64,000 bases of DNA from Adenophora triphylla var. japonica (Eukaryota; Streptophyta; Magnoliopsida; Asterales; Campanulaceae): contig JAFEMH010002083.1 of NCBI GenBank assembly GCA_022495995.1, positions 62,001 to 126,000 on the forward strand, in the 5' to 3' direction. Made by a program: the position numbers and the translations under genes. This document shows positions 34,446 to 44,650 of the stretch, in pieces. A model generated the notes under the pieces. It made no database searches, was not told the origin of the DNA, and saw nothing but the letters and a program-made list of their open reading frames with translations. Within the stretch, counting starts at the first letter, position 1. The number at the start of each line of letters is the position of its first letter.

Positions 34446-34944
34446 GAGAGGTGATGGAGGTGGGTAGATTTTGGGGGTGATGAAAAAGATGAAGTATAAT
34501 GAGTTATTTTTCTTTTGATCCGATGAAAGGTTACTTCTTTACATTCGGTAATTGGTGTTAGTTTATCAATGAATTAGTCTCGCCACATAAACATTGTCAT
34601 TCCAAAGATCATTATGTTAATGGATTTTAACGATATCTAACAATATTCCATAATTGTAAAAAAAATCTAAAAAATATGTTACATTTTTTTTTTCTCCTCT
34701 TAAAAAGAAGGGGATCAACACATTTCACCGCTCCCCCCTTGATGCACTTCACAGAGGCGCCTAGCTATGCTAGGAAGGGCAATGTCATTCCCTCTAACCA
34801 CTGATGGGGGAATTACATTACATTTTGTGAAATCAGTACATTGCATGTTCTTTGTAATTTTTCCATTTTGGTTCTAGTAGCGCTATATTCTTCCTAGGCA
34901 GGCATCTATGTTGGATACAACACGCCCTTTATTATTCAGTAGTA
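34446..34944. other. Non-coding spacer
   Basis: No gene seen. The text ACATTACATTTTGTGAAATC near 34812 has weak inverted similarity to sequence near 30940-30990, which could mean an older element encloses this region, but I cannot establish it. Confidence 0.35.
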
Positions 34945-35208
34945 CTCCCTTCATTTTCATTTAAATATAGTTTTAGCATTTTCATCAAATTCCTATTTAT
35001 TTGACGTTGGTTTCTTGTGTTATAGTTTACCAAATTACCCCTAATAATAACTCCTCATTTCCTCCATCAGTCTCTCTCTTCGGTCACTTCTCCAACTACC
35101 TAAATAAACTCGTCATAAAGGATAGAAATGGACATTAGCGGAGCATTAACTCCTTTCTTGTTTATGGTGATTCAATAAAAAACAACATTTAAATGGGAAT
35201 GGAGGAAG
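34945..35208. mobile_element. Stowaway-type MITE
   Basis: TA-flanked, 264 bp. The ends CTCCCTTCATTTTCATTTAA and TTAAATGGGAATGGAGGAAG are inverted repeats. Confidence 0.85.
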
Positions 35209-36029
35209 TATTATTAAAATAATGGGAATCTATCTCATGAGTCCCCATCTGACAACTTAAATTTTTAGTTTAAATAGTAATTTGACATAATATGAGAACA
35301 TAATGTCTTGCATTCGATTATGACCGCTTGCAGTATTAACTGAAATTACGTGTACATAAAAATTACCACCTTTTAGATCAAGTGGTAACTTGACGTATCA
35401 TGAGACATGTGGAACGTGAAGTTGATAATAATTGAGGGAATATGTTGTTCCCTTTATTTATCAGTATCACAACCTTTGCTGGTCATGAAAAGTTCTTATT
35501 TTTCAAAAATAATAAAGATTCAAGTTGTTAGATTATAGAATTATACTATACCAAGAAGCATTCATTTACAGATCATATCACGATTTGAATATTAGAACCA
35601 TTTTCTTAATTGATACTTTGGTTATTAATCTTTGGACTGAATTAGGGCCTCCTGATAGATGAACGTTTGACCATAATTTTATGACAATTTAAATATTTTT
35701 ATGCAATTCTAAAAATTGCTATTCATAGTATTTCTAAGTGGTTTTTAGAATTGCAAAGGAATGTCTAAATTTTCATAAAATTATGGTCAAAGTTATATTG
35801 AGTTGATCATAAAACCAATGTGAGACAATTTTTTGGGACGGAGGGAGTATTACTAGTCTATAAGGGTTTAATGTAGTATTACTATTTGTTTATTTTGCCC
35901 TTTCTTTGGAAATAAAAACTTACTCCATAATCTAGACACGGAATTGAGACTGCTGCTGCAGCTAGCTAGCTAGCTACTTCTTATTGGTCATAATTTGCTA
36001 CACCCACTGCATTGTCATTAAGGGCCATG
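35209..36029. other. Spacer with a degenerate Stowaway-like foldback
   Basis: At about 35647-35846 the sequence folds back: GACCATAATTTTATGACAAT near 35670 pairs with ATTTTCATAAAATTATGGTC near 35774. The right end GGGACGGAGGGAG (35834-35846) is a good Stowaway terminus; the left terminus is eroded. The rest is A+T-rich with no gene. Confidence 0.55.
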
Positions 36030-36034
36030 ATTAA

Positions 36035-36554
36035 TGTAACGACCCGTGTCCGAAGCTCGACCCGCTACGTAGGAACCACACACTGACCCACTAAGCACCT
36101 TCTCAATTGGGTCAACCATAGCCCATCACGGGCCTCCAAAAGTCCAATGGATGATTTGATGCTTAGTAGTAGTGCATGAGCCTTCTATATATCACACTAA
36201 ATTTCCACATATTTCCGATGTGGGATGAGGGATATCACATTCTCCCCCACTCAAATCCTTGTCGTCTCTGGCAAGGTCTATCAATACCCAGATCGTACCC
36301 CCGGGCTAGCTCGCAAGCCTTAAGGCCGGGGTTCTGCTCTGATACCATTTGTAACGACCCGAGCCCGAAGCTCGACCCGCTACGCAGGAACCACACACTG
36401 ACCCACTAAGCACCTCCTCAATTGGGTCAACTACAGCCCATCACAGGCCTCCAAAAGTCCAATGGATGATTTGATGCTTAGTAGTAGTGCATGAGCCTTC
36501 TATATATCATACTAAATTCCCACATATTTCCGATGTGGAATGAGGGATATCACA
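36035..36554 (-). mobile_element. TRIM element (520 bp)
   Basis: LTRs at 36035-36237 and 36350-36554 (203 and 205 bp) run from TGTAACGACCCG to GATATCACA, with the exact duplication ATTAA at 36030-36034 and 36555-36559. The 112-bp interior holds only a PPT (GAGTGGGGGAGAA on the minus strand, next to the left LTR) and a PBS (TGGTATCAGAGC on the minus strand, next to the right LTR). This is the minimal layout of terminal-repeat retrotransposons in miniature; it encodes nothing. Confidence 0.96.
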
Positions 36555-36559
36555 ATTAA

Positions 36560-37261
36560 TTTGACACACGTGGAAACTGCCCAAAGCAAAATCAATCCCA
36601 GCCATAAATATCAAAAACAGAGAAATGTGGACAAATTTCAATCGCTGTTACAACAGAGCAGCAGAGCAGAGCAGAGCAGCAGATTGTCTCTACAGTAGTT
36701 CCAGATCCATCATCCATCTGAACACTGAATCTCCTTTTAAATTCTATATATAGAGACTCCCTCCCATTATGAAAACAAGAGAGAGAGAGAAGAGCTCTAA
36801 AGTTTGTGTATACTCCCTCCGTCCCAATAATTGCTTCACCCTTTTGGGTGGGCACGCAAATTATGGAAATGGGAGGGAAAAAAAATGTTGTGAGTGTAAT
36901 TTGAAAATAAGAGAGAGAATTAGTGGAGAGAAGAGCTCTAAAGTTTGTGTATATAAAATTATAATGAGAGAGAATGTATTAAAATGGAGAAGAAGATTAA
37001 AAAAGTAAGAAAGGTTAGAGGAATGAACTTTCCCAGCAGTTTCTAAACTGGAACTTATTGAAGGCTTTTATGGGAGGAGTATACAATTATGTTGATATTC
37101 TTTGTTTCAAGTGGACAAGCTTTAGGATTCAACACAGCTAAGACAGCTTGCCCAGGCATGAACTTTCCCAGCAGTTGCTACACTGGACCTACCACAAAGT
37201 GTTGCAACTCTTATCACCACAATTATTAATCACAACTCTGTCACCAGTAAGTGTATTTGTG
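36560..37261. other. Spacer with orphan Stowaway end and duplicated segments
   Basis: A Stowaway left terminus (CTCCCTCCGTCCC, 36813) has no clear right partner. The word GAAGAGCTCTAAAGTTTGTG occurs at both 36789 and 36931, and TGAACTTTCCCAGCAGTT at both 37023 and 37159. Around 37135-37230 one frame reads TACPGMNFPSSCYTGPTTKC, Cys-rich and gene-like, but too short to name. Confidence 0.4.
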
Positions 37262-37352
37262 CAGGGCCGTTCCTAGCGTTTCTAGGCCCGGGGTGAAACT
37301 AAATAATGGGTCCTAATGACTTTATATATATAGGTATACACATATATCTATA

Positions 37353-37641
37353 CTTCCTCCGTCCCACTAGAAGTGTCACTTTTTACCCAAAATGGCGTCC
37401 CGTTTGAAGCGTCACCTTTCCTAAAAAGGAAATATTTTATAAATATTCTATTATCCCATCCACTATTCCCTCCACTAATTCTCTCTCCTCTACACTCACA
37501 ACACTTTTTAAATTCACTATTTCCTCCACTAATTCTTTCTCCTATTTTCAAATTACACTCACAACATTTTTTCTTTCCACTTTTTTTCTTAATTTGCGTG
37601 CCAGGCTAAAAATGGTGACGCTTCTGCCGGGACGGAGGGAG
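37353..37641. mobile_element. Stowaway-type MITE
   Basis: TA-flanked, 289 bp. The ends are TTCCTCCGTCCCACTAGAAG and GCTTCTGCCGGGACGGAGGG (inverted). Confidence 0.85.
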
Positions 37642-37739
37642 TATATCATTAAAAATAGTATTGTAGTATAATACGATAATGTATACTGTATATGTTCATT
37701 AGTTGTTCAAATTTTTATAACTTTATTCTATTTAATTAT

Positions 37740-39175
37740 GACAAAGACTTATATGAGAACAAGAATACCCGTCTCATCCATGAGACGGGTCGGATCCATG
37801 ACCCATGACCCGCCCAACAAAGACTTATATGAGAACAAGAATATCCGTCTCATCCATGAGACGGGTCGGATCCATGACCCATGGCCCGCCCAAATTTTTT
37901 TTTGCTCCAGGACCCATGGGTCCGACCCTGACACGTGGCAGCCTCTCATGGGCCCAAAAAAAAAAGTTTTTTTAAAAATTTTAAAATTTTGTTTTTTTTT
38001 TCGGTTTGTGAAAAGTAATAGTTACTATAACATAATGTAATGATTGTATGCATATAAAGTAATAGTTTGTATACATTAAAGTAATACATATATACAGAAA
38101 AGTAATATTGTTTTTTCCTATGTTTTCTTCGTTTGGCAAAAGTAATATTTATTATAACTAAAATGTAATAAATGTGTTATTTATATGTAATAGTATTTAT
38201 ACATAATTGTAACACATATGTATAGATATCTACTCCCTCCGTCCCATTAGTAATGGGAAATTTACTGTAGACACGGGAATTAAGGAAAAGTGAATTATAG
38301 TGGAGGGAATAGTGAATTATAATGGTGTTGTGAGTATTAAAATAATGTAGGAGAGAGAATGAGTGGAGGGAATAGTAAAGATTCCTTTCCATTTTAGGAA
38401 GTTTGTGGTTTGTAATGGGACGACCAAAAAGGAAAGTTTGTGGTTTGTAATGGGACGGAGGGAGTATATGTTTTCAAACAATATTATTATTACGATGAAG
38501 AAGATGGATTTCAAAAGGTTAAAGGGAAACGAGGAAAATCTGGAGCGAAAGCTAAAACAAAAAACATCAAGCCTAAAAGGCTTTGGAAACCTAAAAGGCG
38601 ATTTGATTGACCTTTTCTTTATTTTATTTTCTGTCTTTCTTTATTTATTGTACTTTTGAATTTTTATTTTTAATAAAATTTAGGGGGCATTGCCCTTTTC
38701 GCCAAAAAAAAAAAAAAAAAGTTACAATGAGTTCAAATTTATCATGATACATGTAAAAGTATTACATTATCTATAGAAATATGTTACAATTTCATCTATC
38801 AAAGTGTTACATTTACTTGTATAAACTATTACATTCATATACATAAGTTATTACATTTCAAATGTAATACATATAGTTTGTATTACATTTGAAAAAATGG
38901 GTAAAAACGAGCATTTGTTTTTTTAAAACAGGTATTACGTTTACTTATGAACAATGTTACTTTATATGTATACAGTCATTACATTAAGAAATGGTAACTA
39001 TTACTTTTTCTAAACCACTGAAAAGTCGAAAAAATAATATAAAAACTAAAAAAAAAAAAAAAAAAAAAATAAAAAAAATGGGCGGCTGCCACGTGGCGGG
39101 TCATGCCCCATGGGTCATGGGTCGACCCGTCTCATGCATGAGACGGATCCCCTTGTTCTCACGGGAGACCACCTC
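37740..39175. mobile_element. MULE-like non-autonomous element D
   Basis: The exact 9-bp duplication TTTAATTAT occurs at 37731-37739 and 39176-39184, the size typical of Mutator-like elements. Both ends share GAGAACAAG and a palindrome: CCCGTCTCATCC with ATGAGACGGG at 37768-37789, and CCGTCTCATGCATGAGACGG at 39127-39146. The left end is tandemly duplicated (about 37743-37819 and 37820-37895). The interior has opposing repeats: AAGTAATA words on the left (about 37995-38220) and TGTTACA/TATTACAT words on the right (about 38720-39000). A Stowaway sits inside. There is no transposase. Confidence 0.8.
38233..38464. mobile_element. Stowaway-type MITE inside element D
   Basis: TA-flanked, 232 bp, ends CTCCCTCCGTCCCATTAGTA and GGTTTGTAATGGGACGGAGG. 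It is closely related, in opposite orientation, to the MITE at 54978-55251 (shared GAAAGTTTGTGGTTTGTAAT). Confidence 0.9.
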
Positions 39176-40361
39176 TTTAATTATTTGTTATATTTTTTTC
39201 TCGCTTTACTCAATAAGAAAAAAAATTTAACTAACATTAACAAATTGAGAATATGTGTGTAAATTAAATATGAAAATATTTATAATTGATATGGTAATGT
39301 TATAGATAAAAAAATTACTACAATGGAATTTTAGAAAAATTACTTTAATTCTTCAAATTTGAAAGAAATTTACCGATTACGCAAGATGAAATTAAAAAAG
39401 AAGTATTATAAACATATGAAAACAATAAATATGAAACAGAGATTCTGTATGACAATTTTATTTATTTTATTTGATCCAGTGAAAAGAAAACCAAGAGAGA
39501 TGTTATGTAAAACTAAAATCTAAACTTATAATTAATAAATTTATAGATAAATATAAATATAAATCCATTGAATTGGATTGGATTGTAGATAACAACAAAT
39601 GCAAGGTTATAAAACCATAATCAATATTCTATAAATAGAAGAAAAAAAATCATCTATAAATAGATTAAAAAAATTATGATTTTCTATGAGTTATATATAA
39701 ATAAAATTATGATTCAAATTAAATATATTAGATCTTAAGATTTTGAACCTTATAAACATACTCACCGTTTCATAATAAATGTTGCTTCTTTCTCTTTTGA
39801 ATTTCTCATAACAATTGTTATAATTTAAAAATGAAAACTTGATAGTAATTATTTATTCAATGAGACTTACTTGTCACACTCACAATAACAATCCAATTAG
39901 TATTTACTACCCAACTTTTTTTTACTACTTTACTTTTCATACTTACAACACATACTCCACTATTTACTGTATATTATACAGTATGTTATGAGATAGAGTG
40001 AGTAAATATTATACATAGAACAACACGTATACTTAAAATTTAATCTTATAGTTTAGAGATAAAATACAAATAAAAATAAATTTATAAGACTTGTAAAGAT
40101 AACTTAGAATTGGGGCCTCAGTTATTCGAGCTCAAACTTATCTCCTATTTAGCTATTTAGTTATTGCTCACTTACAATCAAATCAACACATTTATCATCA
40201 AATCAAATCAATACATTACTTATTAAATTATTTTTCACTAATATTTCATATTAGTAAAATATACAAGTGTTATACAATAAACTGGACATAAAATTTGTGC
40301 CCCTAGCTGGCGTGGGCCCTGGGCGATCGCCCATTCTGACCCACCCCTTGGGCCGGCCCTA

Positions 40362-40468
40362 ATCTATGGGAAGCTCCAAGATGCAAACATTCCTATCACC
40401 CATCTCAACACATGCGGTCAAGTATCCGTTGCCGTGACCAGCTGCGACGCCTTGACCTAATCACGAGT
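40362..40468. other. Short unique segment left of the 13-kb LTR element
   Basis: 107 bp. One frame reads YGKLQDANIPITHLNTCG and continues to SCDALT before a stop. It may be a scrap of a host gene broken by insertions, but this is unproven. CGAGT at 40464-40468 is the left target-site copy of the next element. Confidence 0.35.
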
Positions 40469-42322
40469 TGTGATGTACCCGATTTTTTTTGAAATCAAAC
40501 GGAGTCGCCACGCCATTTTTGTTTTAAGGGCCAAAACTTTGAAAAATGCCCGAGATTAGAGATTTGGGTTCGGAGGTCATGTTACACGCCGGGAAGGACG
40601 TTAGTGTGCACCCGGAATGCCTTGTAAAACGAGTCTTCCAAACATTCAAAATTATTTGTTTGTGTGTGTGTGTGTGTGTTACTTTGGCCAAAATGAGTTG
40701 AAACTGAGGAAAGTAAAAAATTGGGAACTCTTTTTAAGACTTTAAACTGATCCCATGATTTTTGGTGTGATTTTTGGATTGATTTTTGGTACTCAAAAGA
40801 TTTTTGGAAGTTGGAAACCATTTCTGCCAGAATGAAGAAGGCAGTGGACACTTGATTTTGAAATGGACTTTAAGGTTTGAAAACTCCAGAATCTGGGAAA
40901 AGTCCGAGAATGAAAAATGTTCAAAACACCTTAAATAAGGTTTCTATAAAATAACTTTTCATTTTGGAGATGATTTGAGGACCTAAAACCCTCTGGAAAT
41001 CTCAGATATGAAATCTAGATTTCCAGAGACTGATGAACTGACCTTTAAAAGAAAATTTGAAAAAAGGAGTTTTACTCACGCAAAAAATAAAGTAAAAATA
41101 TGTCTGGAAAGCTCTGGATGTTGGCTACAAAAAGTATTTTGTAGTCAACACCAAATTCCAAGTTTATCTGTGTCCAAAAAATTAGACCATGGACTGGGGT
41201 CTTAGAAAATTGCTACTGGACAGCAACTTCTCAAGAAAGAAAATGTGATTTTAAAGGGGGTTTTGCATCCATGCTTGTCCCCATTTCCCTAGATTTTGAT
41301 TAGTGATCACTTGACATTTTAGTGGTGAATCAACTATATCAAATCATCCTTGGGGTACATTAGGACTAAGCACTTCATTTGCTTGGGAAGGGGAATTTTA
41401 TTCTTTGAAAATGAGATTTGATGTATGAAAATGATTTTTAGGGTTTTGAAAATGTGTTTTCTTTGCAAGAAAGTAAGAATACTTTGAAAATAATGTTGAT
41501 CCTTGTAGAAGATCATCCATGGAGATGAACTTCCATGGTGATCTTCTTGGATCTAAGAAAAGAAGATGAACAAACTACATTTTGGAGTTTAAAAATGCAT
41601 GCATGGATGAATTTTAGGGTAAGGAGAGGGAGGTTATACCTATCTTCCTTGTGTATTGTGTTTGAATGGATTCAAAGGCTTGAATGTGTTTAGGGTTTGA
41701 AAGTGTTTAGGGTTGATGATTTGAGTTGGTTAAAGAGAAAACAAGTAGATAACAATGAAGTCCTCTATGTTTTCTCTCTAATCCTCCTCCTAAGGGGTGA
41801 TTTGAGCTTGGATTGGTGTATGTATGAGAGTATGTATGAGAGTGTTTTGAAGTGTTTGTGAGTGAGTGAGATTTGGGAAAGATTGGAGAGAAAATGGTGG
41901 CAATTCAAGTGAATTCCCACTGTTTTCTCTCTATTTTCGCCTTGATGTCTTTGTTCTTGTGAGTGATTTGTGTTGTGTAAGGCGAGAGAGGAGGGTTCAA
42001 TTTATAGGCCCCTGCGAGAAGCAAACATGTCCGTGCGGATCTCTTCGGCAGCGTGCACCGTTCATCCTGCTGAGTCTTTGGCTTTTGGACGAGGAATATT
42101 TTTCAAAAATCAAAACAAAACTGCTTTTCAACTTCTTTGTTTCGGGATTTTCTTAATTCTTTTGCTTTTTGAGATTCCTTTGAAGGTTTATCTTTAAATA
42201 GCAATGCCCATTTTACCCTTACTTTGTTAGAAAAGTTACGAATGTTAGGAATGTTAGTAATGTTATAACTTTCGTTAATTTTCTAACGAAAATGCTAACA
42301 AGCTCAAATTGGAGCACTTACA
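40469..42322 (-). repeat. 3' LTR of the Ogre/Tat-like element
   Basis: 1854 bp, from TGTGATGTACCCG to GCACTTACA on the plus strand. Contains a (TG)n run at about 40659-40679. Open frames inside it are matched in the other LTR and are not genes. Confidence 0.93.
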
Positions 42323-43380
42323 GTAGCCCCTCGGCGACGGCGCTTTCGAAGGAAGCGGGGTCGTCGATAAGAGTAAGGCTCCATATTTGACAGGATGATC
42401 AAGTGATCGAGTGGCTGAACCTATTTAATAGGCTACCTACGTATCCCGAATGGGAATCAAGCCGGCCGTAGTTCGAGTCTTTGACCTTGGAATGACTATT
42501 TTAGGATGTCAACCTAAGATCTGACTATTTTTGGAAAGTCACCCTATGATCTGACTATTTTTGGGAAGTCACCCTATGGTTTGACTATTTTTGGGAAGTC
42601 GCCCTATGGTTTGACTATTTTTGGGGAAGTCGCCCTAAGACTTGACTATTTTAGGGAAGTCGCCCTAAGACTTGACTATTTTAGGGAAGTCGCCCTAAGA
42701 TTTGACTATTTTTGGGAAGTCGCCCTATGATCTGACTATTTTTGGAAAGTCGCCCTAAGACTTGACTATTTTGGGGAAGTCGCCCTAGGGTTTTGACTAT
42801 TTTGGGGACGTCGCCCTATGACTTGACTATTTTGGGGAAGTCGCCCTATGGTTTGACTATTTTGGGGAAGTCGCCCTATGACTTGACTATTTTTGGGAAG
42901 TCGCCCTATGACTTGACTATTTTTGGGAAGTCGCCCTATGACTTGACTATTTTTGGGAAGTCACCCTATGATTTGACTATTTTGGGGAAGTCGCCCTATG
43001 ATTTTGACTATTTTGGGGAAGTCGCCCTGGTAATGGTTTCGGTTTTTAGGGGATGGTTGCTTTCCTCGTGTTGTGTGTGATAGCGTTTTAGGTGCCTCAA
43101 ACCTTAATGATGGCATCTTAGGTGCCTTGAACCTTGACGATGGCGTCTTAGGTTCCTCAAACATTGATGATGGCGTCTTAGGTGCCTCGAACCTTGATGA
43201 TGATGGCGTCTTAGGTGCCTCGAACCTTAATGATGATGGCGTCTTAGGTGCCTCGAACCTTGATGATGGCGTCTTAGGTGCCTCAAACCTTGATGATGGC
43301 GTTTTAGGTGCCTTGGACCTTGATGATTTCCTTCGATGTTCATATCCTTTCGTTGGACGACTTCGAGGATAGATGATCTT
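42323..43380. repeat. Two tandem arrays next to the 3' LTR
   Basis: Array 1 (about 42495-43030) has roughly 16 copies of a 30-bp unit close to GACTATTTTTGGGAAGTCGC plus CCTATGATTT. Array 2 (about 43083-43330) has roughly 8 copies of a 30-bp unit (GGCGTCTTAGGTGCCTCGAA plus CCTTGATGAT), with 33-bp variants from an extra GAT. Both periods are multiples of three, so frames through them stay open and encode periodic peptides; I treat these as by-products. Confidence 0.9.
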
Positions 43381-44080
43381 TTGGTGGATTTCATTTGAAG
43401 GGGATCGGTCTTACGTTTGCTAGGAGGGAAGGTGAAAGACGGAATTCCGTTTGGTCTGGGATGAACCTAAGTTGAGGCTTAGTTCTATTGCATGAACCTA
43501 AATGAGGGCTCGGCTTCGGGAGTATAAACCTAGATCGAGGTTGAGGGAGACTATTTGAGGGCATTCTCGCAGGGGAAGATTAGAGCTCACGATGATCATC
43601 GGGGAAAAGGGTGACCGTGTAGGTCAAGTGGCTGGACCTAAGGTAGGCTACCTACGTATCCCGAGTGGGAATCAAGCCTGGACGTAGTTCGAAAACTGCT
43701 GGGGATGGTCTTTGATGGTTTGACGGTATTTGGGAGTCACCCGAGGTTTGACTATTTTGGGAAGTCACCCTAAGATTTGACTATTTTTGGGAAGTCACCC
43801 TAAGATTTGATGATAATGTTCTTTTAGAAAAGTAGTTGACTAAGATATGCTTTCATACTGTCTTTGTGCTTACACAGTAGGCTGGAAGGATTGAGGCTAC
43901 GGCTGATGTTGATGAAGAGTTGTTGGGTTGCCGTTCGTGGGACGGTTTCTGCTGACGATTTGCTGTCTTTGGAGGCATTTTGACCTGAAGGAGGAGTTTG
44001 GTTGAGTCTGCATCTTGCTGGTGATCGTTAACCTTGTAGAAGTTGTTGAACTTGTCTTCACATTGGGACTTCTTGCTTTT
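43381..44080. other. Inter-array segment with a repeated 60-70 bp block
   Basis: The block GGCTACCTACGTATCCCGAG..GGGAATCAAGCC..CGTAGTTCG at 43645-43690 also occurs at about 42431-42475 and, more diverged, near 46310-46350. A short return of the GACTATTTTGGGAAGTCACC unit appears at 43735-43810. Confidence 0.7.
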
Positions 44081-44650
44081 GAGAACTTGGTGTCTCTGAC
44101 CGATTTGCATTTGAGAACTTGGCGTCTCTAACCGAATTGTATTTGAGAACTTGGCGTCTCTGACCGATTTGTATTTGAGAACTTGGCGTCTCTGACCGAT
44201 TTGCATTTGAGAACTTGGCGTCTCTGACCGTACTGTATTTGAGAACTTGGCGTCCCTGACCGTACTGTATTTGAGAACTTGGCGTCTCTGACCGATTTGC
44301 ATTTGAGAACTTGGCGTCTCTGACCGTACTGTATTTGAGAACTTGGCGTCCCTGACCGTACTGTATTTGAGAACTTGGCGTCTCTGACCGAACTGTATTT
44401 GAGAACTTGGCGTCTCTGACCGAACTGTATTTGAGAACTTAGCGTCGAACTGTATTTGAGAACTTGGCGTCGAACTGTATTTGAGAACTTGGCGTCTCTG
44501 ACCGTACTGTATTTGAGAACTTGGCGTCTCTGACCGAACTATATTTGAGAATTGAGAACTTGGCGTCTCTGACCGAACTGTATTTGAGAACTTGGCGTCT
44601 CTGACCGTACTGTATTTGAGAACTTGGCGTCTCTGACCGATTTGTAGACA
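44081..44650. repeat. 32-bp tandem array, about 17 copies
   Basis: The unit is close to GAGAACTTGGCGTCTCTGAC plus CGAACTGTATTT, with variants CGTACTGTATTT and CGATTTGCATTT and a few truncated copies near 44440-44480. Because 32 is not a multiple of three, the minus-strand frame cycles through three peptide words (RRQVLKY, DAKFSNT, ETPSSQ) every 96 bp and stays open. Confidence 0.92.

Larger units (their letters stand above)
37262..40361. mobile_element. Possible hAT-like shell containing nested elements
   Basis: The left text CAGGGCCGTTCCTAG (37262) and right text GGGCCGGCCCT (40350-40360) resemble inverted hAT termini. Between them lie two Stowaways and a MULE-like element in A+T-rich filler. 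No matching 8-bp duplication was found, so the outer boundaries are uncertain. The stretch 39750-39980 is similar to the interior of the MITE at 60366-62684 (shared TAACAATCCAATTA and TTTACTTTTCATACT). Confidence 0.35.

Noticed and set aside
37262..40361. Complete hAT element with a defined duplication
   Set aside because: The termini look hAT-like, but the adjacent 8-mers (TATTTGTG and AATCTATG) do not match, so it is listed only as a low-confidence shell.
41866..42197. Open frames in the left 1.85-kb repeat that partly recur at 53363-53554
   Set aside because: They lie within LTRs and differ by frameshifts between the two copies, so they are not conserved as proteins.
42793..43372. Open frames with repeated TILGKSPYDL and NLDDGVLGA peptides
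   Set aside because: They follow from 30-bp tandem units without stops; there is no gene context. Noted as repeat arrays instead.
44081..44650. Regular 32-bp repeats that resemble a CRISPR array
   Set aside because: Units are directly contiguous with no unique spacers, and the setting is a plant retrotransposon; it is an ordinary tandem array.
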